DNA of 64,000 bases, from NCBI RefSeq assembly GCF_009745975.1, contig NZ_WHOL01000039.1:1-64000 (forward strand). Reading direction: 5' to 3'. The position numbers and the translations under genes were made by a program. The DNA is from Actinokineospora pegani (GTDB lineage Bacteria > Actinomycetota > Actinomycetes > Mycobacteriales > Pseudonocardiaceae). The notes beneath the pieces were generated by a model that saw nothing but the letters and a program-made list of their open reading frames with translations, ran no database searches and was not told the origin of the DNA. This document shows positions 50,688-57,656 of this stretch, piece after piece (positions within the stretch are counted from its first letter, which is position 1; each line of letters begins with the position of its first letter).

Positions 50688-51923
50688 GTGAAGATCTTTG
50701 GCGACCGTGCGAGACGGGGTCTCGCGCTGAAGTCGGTGCTCGGCGCGATCGTGGTGGGGACGGTCGCGGGCGGCGTCTACTACACCAGCACGTCGGCGAC
50801 GGCGAATGAGCCCGTGGTGGCCTCTTCGTTCGTGTGCGGGGTGCCGGGGGGTGCGGAGGCCGCCGTGCCGATCGAGTTCGGGGTGGTCGCGCCGGAGTCG
50901 GTGGTTGTCGGGGTTTCCGCCGTTGTTCGTCCGCGGGCGGTGATCACGGTGCCTGCTGAGTTGGTGGGGCGGTTGCGGGGTTTCGGCGAGAGCCTGGATG
51001 CGACCGTCGTGCCCGAGCTGACGCTGATCGAGGGGGAGGCGGCGACGGAGCTGGGGGCGCGGCCGTTGGCGGTGCGGTCCATGGGGGTGCCGGGGTCGGG
51101 GGAGTTGGTCCTGGACATCCCTGGTGCGCCGGTGTCGTTCACGCCGAAGGCGCGGGGGACGGCCAGGGTCGAGCTGACCGGGTTGGCGGCGACGATCACC
51201 GTCGGTGCCGCCGAGGTGCCGTGTCGGGCTGTTTCGCGGTCTGTGGCGTTGGGGACGTTCTCCGTGGCGGCGGATGACACGGTGCAGCCGCCGCGGGTGC
51301 TGGCGGAGCCCGGTGGCGAGGTGTCCGCCAAGGCGCTCCCGCCGCTGCCCGAGGGCAAGCGCGTTCGGCACCGGTTCGCCATGGAGATCACCACCCGGCT
51401 GGCGAAGGTGGGCGCGGAGGTGCGGCTCACCGGTGAGTTCGTCTCAACCATCTACACGGAGGGTGAACTCGAGGGGCGGTTGCGGGGCCAGATCACCGTC
51501 AACCCCGCCGACGTCTACCTCGTCGTCTTCCGCTTCATGCCGGTGACCAACACCATCGCGCTGGACCAGCGCGAGTACGCCACGGGGGAGGCCGACATCA
51601 AGATCGACCCGGTGACCGGGCTCTACGCCGCCGTCCAGACCAGGGCCGCGCTCTACGTCAAGGTGTCCAACGTGCTGCAGGACGGCGTCCCGCTGGATGT
51701 CGGGGCGGGCTGCGAGACGGCGTCGCCCCTGCTGCTCGATCTCGCTGGTCGGGTCAACCTGGGCCAGAAACACCCGGTCTCGAACCTGGAGGGCCTGGCC
51801 ACCATCCCGGCGTTCGCGCCGTGCGGCGTCAAGGAGAACGTCGCGCCGCTGCTGAGCGGGCTGGTCTCGGGGCCGGGCAACAAGGTCAGCGTGAAACTCA
51901 CCTACATCGACGTCATCCCCTGA
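50688..51923 (+). CDS. Secreted/cell-surface protein, DUF6801-like
   Basis: 411 aa from GTG 50688 (GTG 50655 also possible). N-terminal signal peptide (IFGDRARRGLALKSVLGAIVVGTVAGGVYYTSTSATA). The mature part starts with a beta-rich unit of about 140 residues bounded by two Cys (SSFVCGVPGG ... EVPCRAVSR), resembling the DUF6801 domain of actinobacterial exported proteins, then a second, larger domain (from TRLAKVGAEVRL) with two further Cys. Function unknown; no anchor at the C-terminus. The resemblance is by pattern, not search. Confidence 0.7.
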   Translation: MKIFGDRARRGLALKSVLGAIVVGTVAGGVYYTSTSATANEPVVASSFVCGVPGGAEAAVPIEFGVVAPESVVVGVSAVVRPRAVITVPAELVGRLRGFGESLDATVVPELTLIEGEAATELGARPLAVRSMGVPGSGELVLDIPGAPVSFTPKARGTARVELTGLAATITVGAAEVPCRAVSRSVALGTFSVAADDTVQPPRVLAEPGGEVSAKALPPLPEGKRVRHRFAMEITTRLAKVGAEVRLTGEFVSTIYTEGELEGRLRGQITVNPADVYLVVFRFMPVTNTIALDQREYATGEADIKIDPVTGLYAAVQTRAALYVKVSNVLQDGVPLDVGAGCETASPLLLDLAGRVNLGQKHPVSNLEGLATIPAFAPCGVKENVAPLLSGLVSGPGNKVSVKLTYIDVIP

Positions 51924-51970
51924 CCCGCGGCGGGAGACCCGCGGCGACGGTGAAGTCCTCGTGGACCGGT

Positions 51971-51998
51971 CGGCCAGGCCCGAACCACGGCCTGGCCG
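51971..51998. terminator. Strong hairpin between convergent genes
   Basis: CGGCCAGGCC (51971-51980) pairs perfectly with GGCCTGGCCG (51989-51998), 8-nt loop, 48 bp past the secreted-protein stop and 41 bp past the SRPBCC stop on the other strand. No T-tract, but such GC-only stems act as terminators in actinomycetes; it may work in both directions. Confidence 0.75.
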
Positions 51999-52038
51999 GC
52001 TGGCCCGGGGGGACGCCAGGAGGGCGTGACGGGCATCC

Positions 52039-52515
52039 TCACCGCGGGACCGCGTTCTCGGCCAGCTCGGCCAACTGGCCGGTGACCAGACCCCAGCCCT
52101 CGGTGAAGCCCAGCTCCTCGTGCCGCGCGCGGGCCTCCGGGTCGCCGTGTCGGACGACCACGCGGTAGTCGGTGCCGTCCGGGTGGTCGCTCAGGGTGAT
52201 GGTGGTGGTCATCGCGACGGGGGCGGGGGTCGCGGGACGCCACGTGCCGGTGACCGCGTTGGTGAACACGATCCGTTCGAGTTCGTCGACGGCGAGCAGG
52301 CACGCGTCCAGGTGCGGGGTGAACTCGACCCCGTCGGCGCTCAGGCTCGTCACGAACGCCCCGCCGGGCCGTAGGTCCAGGCACTCCACGCGGCAACGGG
52401 TCGGCGCCGGGAGCCACCACCGCTCGAGCCTGCGCGGGTCGGTCCAGGCGTTCCACACGGTCGCGCGGGGGGCGCGGATGATCCGCTCCAGGCCGAGGTC
52501 GAGGTCGGGGTTCAC
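52039..52515 (-). CDS. SRPBCC/AHSA1-domain protein
   Basis: 158 aa. START/AHSA1-like fold: RIIRAPRATVWNAWTDPRRLERWWLP at the N-terminus and HEELGFTEGWGLVTGQLAELA at the C-terminus are the usual family ends. GTG 52515 overlaps the ArsR stop (GTGA). ArsR-SRPBCC pairs are common; the SRPBCC protein probably binds a hydrophobic ligand, with an unknown role. Confidence 0.9.
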   Translation of the reverse strand: MNPDLDLGLERIIRAPRATVWNAWTDPRRLERWWLPAPTRCRVECLDLRPGGAFVTSLSADGVEFTPHLDACLLAVDELERIVFTNAVTGTWRPATPAPVAMTTTITLSDHPDGTDYRVVVRHGDPEARARHEELGFTEGWGLVTGQLAELAENAVPR

Positions 52516-52850
52516 TGCTTGTTCTCCTCCTGGTCGGTGACGAACTGTTCGAGGCGGTCGGTGCGTTCCGACCAGATCCGGCGCTGCTCGGCGAGCCAGC
52601 CGTCGAGCAGGGCGAGCCGGTCGCGGTTGAGCACGCAGGTGCGCACCCGGCCGGTCTTGACCGTGTGGATGAGCCCGTTCGTCTCGAGTGCGCGCACGTG
52701 CTTCATGAACGAGGGCAGGGTCATCGGGAACTCGCGGGCGAGGGCGCCGACGCTGCTGGGCCCGCGGCCGAGGTGGCGGACGACGGCTCGACGGGTCGGG
52801 TCGGCGAGCGCGAGGAGCACTCCGTCCAGGTGCGCCGAATGCTGTGCCAT
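52512..52850 (-). CDS. ArsR-family regulator
   Basis: 112 aa. Winged helix: LADPTRRAVVRHLGRGPSSVGALAREFPMTLPSFMKHVRALE, the ArsR subgroup that is linked to SRPBCC proteins. ATG 52850; a longer reading from GTG 52877 would run through the operator. It has no metal-site Cys cluster (one Cys near residue 79), so metal sensing is unlikely. Probably represses itself and the SRPBCC gene. Confidence 0.9.
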   Translation of the reverse strand: MAQHSAHLDGVLLALADPTRRAVVRHLGRGPSSVGALAREFPMTLPSFMKHVRALETNGLIHTVKTGRVRTCVLNRDRLALLDGWLAEQRRIWSERTDRLEQFVTDQEENKQ

Positions 52851-52853
52851 GTG

Positions 52854-52897
52854 GCTAAGTATTGCCGAGTCTGACACTTAGCGCAAGGGCTAAGTGT
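52854..52897. promoter_or_regulatory. ArsR operator cluster
   Basis: Perfect palindrome ACACTTAGC (52874-52882), 6-bp spacer, GCTAAGTGT (52889-52897), plus a third half-site GCTAAGT at 52854-52860 just upstream of the arsR ATG. Half-sites fall on the same face at 20-35 bp intervals over the arsR promoter. Confidence 0.75.
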
Positions 52898-52995
52898 TGC
52901 CCGCTCGACCGCGACCTGGCCGACCGTCGTGCGCCGGAGACCACGTCCCGCTTCGGGGGCCGCCGCCGCGCTCCTTCCGCGGGCATGTCGGCGGC

Positions 52996-53001
52996 TAGAC
53001 T
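52996..53001 (+). promoter_or_regulatory. -10 box of the SGNH hydrolase gene (leaderless)
   Basis: TAGACT ends 7 nt before ATG 53009, giving a leaderless transcript. Confidence 0.5.
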
Positions 53002-53008
53002 GGCCGCG

Positions 53009-54070
53009 ATGCGTCGTTACCGGTGGCAGTTGTCCGCGCTCTTGCTCGTCGTCGTCCTGGCGGCCTCCTTCGTGTTCCTCGGCGGTCCCGACGACCCGCC
53101 CGCGCCCCGGCCGCCCGACGGGGCGCCCCGGGTGCTGGTCGCGCTGGGTGACAGCACAATCTCCGGCGAGGGGGCCGGGGACTACGAGCCCGGCACCGAT
53201 GGCGAGGACGGCGACTGGTGCCACCGGTCGGCCAACGCCGCCATCCACCGGACCGGGGTCGGCGACATCGCCGAGACGATCAACCTCGCCTGCTCCGGGG
53301 CGCCGTCGGAACAGGTCGGCCTCGGGGACGTGGAGCAGTACACCGAGGGCTCGCAGGCCAGGCGGCTGGGCGAGATCGCGCGCGACAAGCGCGTGGTGGC
53401 GATCCAGTTGGCGTTGGGCGCCAACGACGAGCCCAAGTTCTCCCACGTGCTCGACGGGTGCGTGCGGGCCTGGTTCGACCAGGGCCAACCCGGCTGCGGC
53501 GCGGCCAACGGCGACTGGGCGTCCAGGGTGGACGCGATGGTGCCCAAGGCCGTCCGGGCCATCGGGGACATCCGGTCGGTGATGCTCGACGCCGGGTACC
53601 AGGCGGGCGACTACCAGTTGATCCTCCAGTCCTACGCCGCGCCCGTCGGTCCGGGCGCGCGGGCGGAGCTGCTCAACCTCAACGGGTGCCCGCTGCGGTC
53701 GGAGGACCTCGACTGGGTCAGCGAGACCGCCGTGCCGGTGATGACCGAGGGTGTGCGGCGGGTGGCGCGCGAGACCGGGGTCCGGTTCCTCGACCTGTCC
53801 CGGGCCGGGATCGGCCGGGAGGCCTGCTCGCGGGAGGACCCGGCGCAGGAGTGGTTCGCCCGGCTGGCCGTGCGCTGGGAGGACCTGGGCCACGAAGAGC
53901 GGTTCTCGCACGCGCTGCAGGAGTCCTTCCACCCCAACGCCGCCGGGCACGCCCAGATCGGCCGCTGCCTCGGCGAGTTCATCGGCTCGGCCGACCCCGC
54001 CGCCGCCTGCCTGGTCGGCGGCGACGGGAACCTGCACGCCGCGCCCAGCCGGGACGCCCCCCGGTCCTGA
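53009..54070 (+). CDS. SGNH/GDSL-family hydrolase, membrane-anchored or secreted
   Basis: 353 aa. N-terminal RYRWQLSALLLVVVLAASFVFL is an uncleaved anchor or signal. Catalytic blocks: LVALGDSTISGEG (Ser), LACSGAP, LGANDEPKF, and FHPNAAGHAQIG (His). Several Cys (CHRS, GC in QPGCGAANG, GCPL, ACSRED) suggest disulfides, as expected of an extracellular enzyme. ATG 53009 is chosen by the leaderless -10 box and by the position of the hydrophobic segment. Predicted extracytoplasmic esterase. Confidence 0.86.
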   Translation: MRRYRWQLSALLLVVVLAASFVFLGGPDDPPAPRPPDGAPRVLVALGDSTISGEGAGDYEPGTDGEDGDWCHRSANAAIHRTGVGDIAETINLACSGAPSEQVGLGDVEQYTEGSQARRLGEIARDKRVVAIQLALGANDEPKFSHVLDGCVRAWFDQGQPGCGAANGDWASRVDAMVPKAVRAIGDIRSVMLDAGYQAGDYQLILQSYAAPVGPGARAELLNLNGCPLRSEDLDWVSETAVPVMTEGVRRVARETGVRFLDLSRAGIGREACSREDPAQEWFARLAVRWEDLGHEERFSHALQESFHPNAAGHAQIGRCLGEFIGSADPAAACLVGGDGNLHAAPSRDAPRS

Positions 54071-54164
54071 CGCGGGCGCTGTCCCAGTCCGCCGGGTTCC
54101 GGCATCGGTGCGCGCGCGGACGCGGGTACCATGGGTCGGCTCGGGGCGGACGGGGAGGCGCTGG

Positions 54165-54902
54165 ATGACCCAGAACACCGGAACGGGCTTGGCCCAGGCG
54201 GGCGACGACGGGTTGGCGTCCCGGCTCGCGCCGCTGACCGCCGCCCTGCTCGAGGCGCGCACCGTGGGCGAGGTCCTCGACCGGGTGTGCGAGACGACCG
54301 CCGTCGTCATCCCCGGCGCCGACGTCGTCTCGGTGACCCTGCGGGCCCCGGACGGGCGGTTCCACACCCCGACCGGCACCGACGAGGTGGCCATCGCGCT
54401 CGACCTGCTGCAATACGAGGCGGGTGAGGGCCCCTGCGTCAACGCCGCCCGCGACGGCGGCCCCGGGCACGTCCACTGCGCCGACCTGGCCCTCGGCGAG
54501 CACTGGCCGGTCTTCGGCCCCGCCGCCGCGGCCGCCGGGTTCCGGGCCGTGCTCGCGACCGCGCTGGTCGTCGGCGGCGCCCTCAGCGGCTACCAGGGCG
54601 CCCTGAACGTCTACACCCGCGGCGTGGTCGACTCGAGGCAGGCCTGCGACATCGCGCTCATCCTCGCCGCCCAGGCCTCGCTCGCCCTGGCCTCGGTCGT
54701 CACCGCCGAGCACACCCTGCTGCGCGAGACCCAGTTGCGCGCCGCCATCGACTCCCGCGACCTCATCGGCCAGGCCAAGGGCATCCTCATGCAGCGCAGG
54801 GGCATCACCGCCGACGAGGCGTTCACCGTCCTGCGCGAGGCCTCGCAGCGGATGAACGTCAAACTCGCCGAGGTCGCGGCCAGGCTGACCGGGGGCGGGT
54901 AG
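54165..54902 (+). CDS. GAF and ANTAR domain regulator
   Basis: 245 aa; ATG 54165 has a GGGGAGG box. GAF sensor domain (about 20-165; GADVVSVTLRAPDGRFHTP, QYEAGEGPCVNAARDG) followed by an ANTAR RNA-binding domain (about 180-240; LRAAIDSRDLIGQAKGILM, EAFTVLREASQRMNVKLAEVA). ANTAR proteins act as antiterminators that bind paired hairpins in nascent RNA. Target unknown; common in actinobacteria. No paired ANTAR hairpins were recognised in the window. Confidence 0.92.
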   Translation: MTQNTGTGLAQAGDDGLASRLAPLTAALLEARTVGEVLDRVCETTAVVIPGADVVSVTLRAPDGRFHTPTGTDEVAIALDLLQYEAGEGPCVNAARDGGPGHVHCADLALGEHWPVFGPAAAAAGFRAVLATALVVGGALSGYQGALNVYTRGVVDSRQACDIALILAAQASLALASVVTAEHTLLRETQLRAAIDSRDLIGQAKGILMQRRGITADEAFTVLREASQRMNVKLAEVAARLTGGG

Positions 54903-54993
54903 TCGGTCACGATTCGCCGGACGCCGGGACAGCCCGGCGCGACTCCCGGCATGATGGCCGCGTGGCCCCAGCGGACCGGGAAGGTGACTGCCG

Positions 54994-55992
54994 GTGACCT
55001 GCCCGTTCTGCCAGGAGGACATCCGCGGGCGCGAGCGGTCCGGCAACAAGTGCGGCAAGTGCGGCAAGGTCTACGTCTTCGACCCCAAGACGAACCCGCT
55101 GGGCCTGCACGACCTGCGGGTGCGGCGGCACGTGGACAAGCTCCGTGCGGGGCGCGGGCTGCGGTTCACCACGAGCCAGTTGTGGCTGTCGCTGGCGCGC
55201 AAGCAGGTCGCTGAGCCGACGACGCCGTTCGCGTATTTCGGGTGCTACCTCGGGTTGGTCGTCGGCGCGGTCATCATCGCGGTCTCGGGGTGGGCGGCCT
55301 ACGTCCACGCGGTGCCGACCGCGGTCGCGTCCATGGTCGTGGTGACGCTGATCGTGCGGCGGTTCGTCCGGCCCGGTGCGGCGCGCGGGCGGCTGGTGTC
55401 GGTCGCCATGCTCCTGGACGCGTTCGCGGAGCAGCTCTGGGGTGTCTGGCCGCGACTGCACGGCGGTCCGGTCGAGGGCCTGGTCGACGACAGCAGGCCT
55501 GCCGGGCACCGGCTCGCCCGACCGGAGCGCGTGCTGCTGTGCCCGGTCAACGCCGCGACGGCCTGCCTGGTGGCCAACGGGGTCCCGCAGCGGCTCAACC
55601 TGCACACCGCCCAGCGCCTCGACCAGGTGCCGCCCGGCCTGCCCGTCCTCATCCTGCGCGACGCGAGCGTGGTGGGGCAGCGCTTCGCCGCGCGGGCCGT
55701 GGCCGCGCTCGGGCCGCGTGCGGTGGATCTCGGGCTGACCCCGGCGCAGGCCAGGGCCGACCGGCACCTGCCCCGGCTCAAGGGGGCCCCGGTCGCGCCG
55801 GAGACCCTCGGCCACCTTGGCCTGTCCGAGGCCGACACGGCGTGGCTGGCCGAGGGGTGGTGGGTCCCGCTGGCCTCGGTCCGCCCCGCCAAGCTCATCG
55901 CCGCTGTGGAGAAGAGCGTCGCCCGCACGGACCCCGACCACGCGGCCGCCGCGGCGGTCGGGTTCCTGACCTGGCCGGGGAGCGCGCGGTGA
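54994..55992 (+). CDS. Zinc-ribbon membrane protein of an uncharacterised operon (paralogue 1)
   Basis: 332 aa; GTG 54994 with GGTGA upstream. N-terminal zinc ribbon: Cys3-x2-Cys6 and Cys20-x2-Cys23 (TCPFCQED, KCGKCGK), followed by FDPKTNPLGLHDLRVRRHVDKL. A helix-turn-helix-like block RFTTSQLWLSLARKQ comes next, then two membrane helices (about 83-125). The cytosolic C-terminal half has RVLLCPVNAATACLVANGV and LPVLILRDASVVGQRFAARA, similar in order to the Toprim-like core of the third protein of this operon, and ends GFLTWPGSAR. It overlaps the next gene (GTGA). Function unknown. Confidence 0.8.
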   Translation: MTCPFCQEDIRGRERSGNKCGKCGKVYVFDPKTNPLGLHDLRVRRHVDKLRAGRGLRFTTSQLWLSLARKQVAEPTTPFAYFGCYLGLVVGAVIIAVSGWAAYVHAVPTAVASMVVVTLIVRRFVRPGAARGRLVSVAMLLDAFAEQLWGVWPRLHGGPVEGLVDDSRPAGHRLARPERVLLCPVNAATACLVANGVPQRLNLHTAQRLDQVPPGLPVLILRDASVVGQRFAARAVAALGPRAVDLGLTPAQARADRHLPRLKGAPVAPETLGHLGLSEADTAWLAEGWWVPLASVRPAKLIAAVEKSVARTDPDHAAAAAVGFLTWPGSAR

Positions 55993-56372
55993 CCTGCTCG
56001 CGTGAGCGGCGCTCGTTCCGGACGAGTGCGCACCGCGAGAGGAAGTTCGTCTTCGAGCCCAAGCGCACTAAGGTGCGCGTGCGCGACCTGCGGGTCCGCG
56101 AGCTTGTCGAGCGGCTGTCCGGGCCGGACGGGGTGTTCGCCCGCCTGCCCGTGACGGTCCTGCGCGACACCAGCGTCCCCGGACTGCGCCTGGCCGCCCG
56201 CGCCGAGGCGACGCCTCGCCCCGCGAGGGCCAGGGGGATGACCGCGGTGCGCGGGCAGCGGTACGACCCCGCCGACCCGCGCAAGCCGCTCGCCGTGGTC
56301 GGCCGGGCCGAGCCCGCCCACCGCCAGGCCGCGGCGCCGGGGTTCCGGACCTGGCCGGGGCAGGCGCGGTGA
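55989..56372 (+). CDS. Short, reduced paralogue of the preceding protein (paralogue 2)
   Basis: 127 aa; both ends overlap neighbours as GTGA. The N-terminus VTCSRERR...FVFEPKRTKVRVRDLRVRELVERL aligns with paralogue 1 (VTCPFCQED...YVFDPKTNPLGLHDLRVRRHVDKL), but three of four zinc-ribbon Cys are gone. Then LPVTVLRDTSVPGLRLAARA matches LPVLILRDASVVGQRFAARA, and it ends GFRTWPGQAR like the others. The QLW block, membrane helices and much of the core are missing. It may be a decaying duplicate or a small partner subunit; the frame is kept intact and coupled. Confidence 0.65.
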   Translation: MTCSRERRSFRTSAHRERKFVFEPKRTKVRVRDLRVRELVERLSGPDGVFARLPVTVLRDTSVPGLRLAARAEATPRPARARGMTAVRGQRYDPADPRKPLAVVGRAEPAHRQAAAPGFRTWPGQAR

Positions 56373-57142
56373 TCCTCGCCCGAGCGTTGCGCGCAGCCGC
56401 CCGGCGCGCGGCCGAACCCGGCGGTCTGCGCTTCACCGAGCGACAGCTCTACTACGAGCTGTGCCGGGTGCTGCGCCCGTACCACCTCGGCCCCCGGCGC
56501 TGGGACTACACCGTGCGGCCCCCGGTGTCCTACAGCGCTTTCCGCGCGGCGCTGGCCGAGGCGGGCCCGGTGCCCGGACTGCTCCCGCCCGCCGCACCGC
56601 GTCGTGGCACCGGACTGCACACCGCTGAGCCGGACCTGTTCGACTACGGGCTCCCCCGGCTGCTGGTGTGCGAGTCGGTCGAGGTCGCGGGGATGCTGCG
56701 GGCCAACGGGATCGAGGTCGAGTCGGCGTGTCCGGTGGTCGCCGCGGTGGAGCTGCCGTTGGACCCGCGGGTGGTCGGGATGCTGGAGCTGGGGGGTGGC
56801 ACGGTCTACGCGCTGCACGACGCGACCCCGGCGGGGATGGACTTCCCGGCGGCCGCGGCCGCGGGGGCGCCGGTGGTCGCCCTGGGGCTGCGGCCCCGGC
56901 AGGCGTGGTCGCTGCACCTGACCAGGGGGCGTGGCCCCGCGGGCAGGCCCGCGGCGGAGCTGTCCGCTGTGGAGGGGCAGTGGTTCGCCGGGGGCCGGTT
57001 CGTCGAGGTGGAGGCGGTGCGGCCCGCGTCGTTGCTGCGCACTGTGCACCGGCTGGTGCGCGAGGTCCGGCCGCGGCGGGACGGGTGGGCGAGCTGGACG
57101 GGGTGGCGGCGGTCGGGTTTCCTGACCTGGCCGCGAGGGTGA
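56369..57142 (+). CDS. QLYYE/Toprim-like protein of the uncharacterised operon (paralogue 3)
   Basis: 257 aa; GTG 56369 overlaps the previous stop. Residues 22-40 LRFTERQLYYELCRVL resemble the winged-helix start of Spo11/topoisomerase VI A-like proteins. The central part has RLLVCESVEVAGMLRANGI (with the Glu of a Toprim first motif) and GTVYALHDATPAGMDFP (Asp-centred, like the Toprim DxD turn, here D-A-T). It then has WFAGGRFVEVEAVRPASLLRTVHRLV and ends GFLTWPRG, both shared with paralogue 1. It keeps more acidic residues than paralogue 1, so it is the best candidate for a catalytic member. The catalytic Tyr of topoisomerases is not established. Function unknown. Confidence 0.75.
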   Translation: MILARALRAAARRAAEPGGLRFTERQLYYELCRVLRPYHLGPRRWDYTVRPPVSYSAFRAALAEAGPVPGLLPPAAPRRGTGLHTAEPDLFDYGLPRLLVCESVEVAGMLRANGIEVESACPVVAAVELPLDPRVVGMLELGGGTVYALHDATPAGMDFPAAAAAGAPVVALGLRPRQAWSLHLTRGRGPAGRPAAELSAVEGQWFAGGRFVEVEAVRPASLLRTVHRLVREVRPRRDGWASWTGWRRSGFLTWPRG

Positions 57143-57155
57143 GGGGAGGGACGCG

Positions 57156-57644
57156 ATGGCAGGAGACAGGCGCGAGGTCCGCGTGACCTACACCGACGAG
57201 CTGCTCGCGGACGGGACCGTGCACCGGTCCTATTCCGACGGCAGGCAGGAGTGGCGCGCCAAGTCCGGGCCGGTGGTCTCCTGGCGGGACAACCGGGGCG
57301 CGGCGGGCACGGACGAGGCGCTCGGGCGGCGGCTCGTCAAGCGGGTGCGCGCCGACGGCTCCACGCTCTACGGCCGCGACGGCGGCTACGGCCGGACGTT
57401 GTGGAGCGACGGCGTGCTCACCGTGAACCAGACGTCCTTCGGCGGGCGCATGGGCGCGGTGCTCGGCGCCGTCGCGGGCGGGGCACTCCTGACCGCCGTC
57501 GCCATGCCGCCGCTCACCATGTCGTCCGAGGAGGAAGAGGAGTTGCGCCGCCAAGCCGCCGACAGCGGCTCGGGGGGTGGCGGCGGGGAGGCGGGCTACT
57601 CCGGGTGGGACGGCTCCGACGGCTCCGACGACGACTTCGGCTGA
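57156..57644 (+). CDS. Acidic-tailed protein of the uncharacterised operon
   Basis: 162 aa; ATG 57156 with a strong GAGGGGAGGG box, 13 nt after paralogue 3. Residues 5-90 contain repeated short beta units of the form DG-x-x-x-x-Y-S/R-D-G (DGTVHRSYSDGRQEW, DGSTLYGRDGGYGRTLWSDG), possibly a small beta-repeat (WGR- or MORN-like). A hydrophobic segment GAVLGAVAGGALLTAVAMPP (about 108-127) follows, then EEEEEL, a Gly-rich stretch and an acidic tail WDGSDGSDDDFG. No known family; travels with the paralogue genes. Confidence 0.7.
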   Translation: MAGDRREVRVTYTDELLADGTVHRSYSDGRQEWRAKSGPVVSWRDNRGAAGTDEALGRRLVKRVRADGSTLYGRDGGYGRTLWSDGVLTVNQTSFGGRMGAVLGAVAGGALLTAVAMPPLTMSSEEEEELRRQAADSGSGGGGGEAGYSGWDGSDGSDDDFG

Positions 57645-57656
57645 GCGGGGGAGCGG

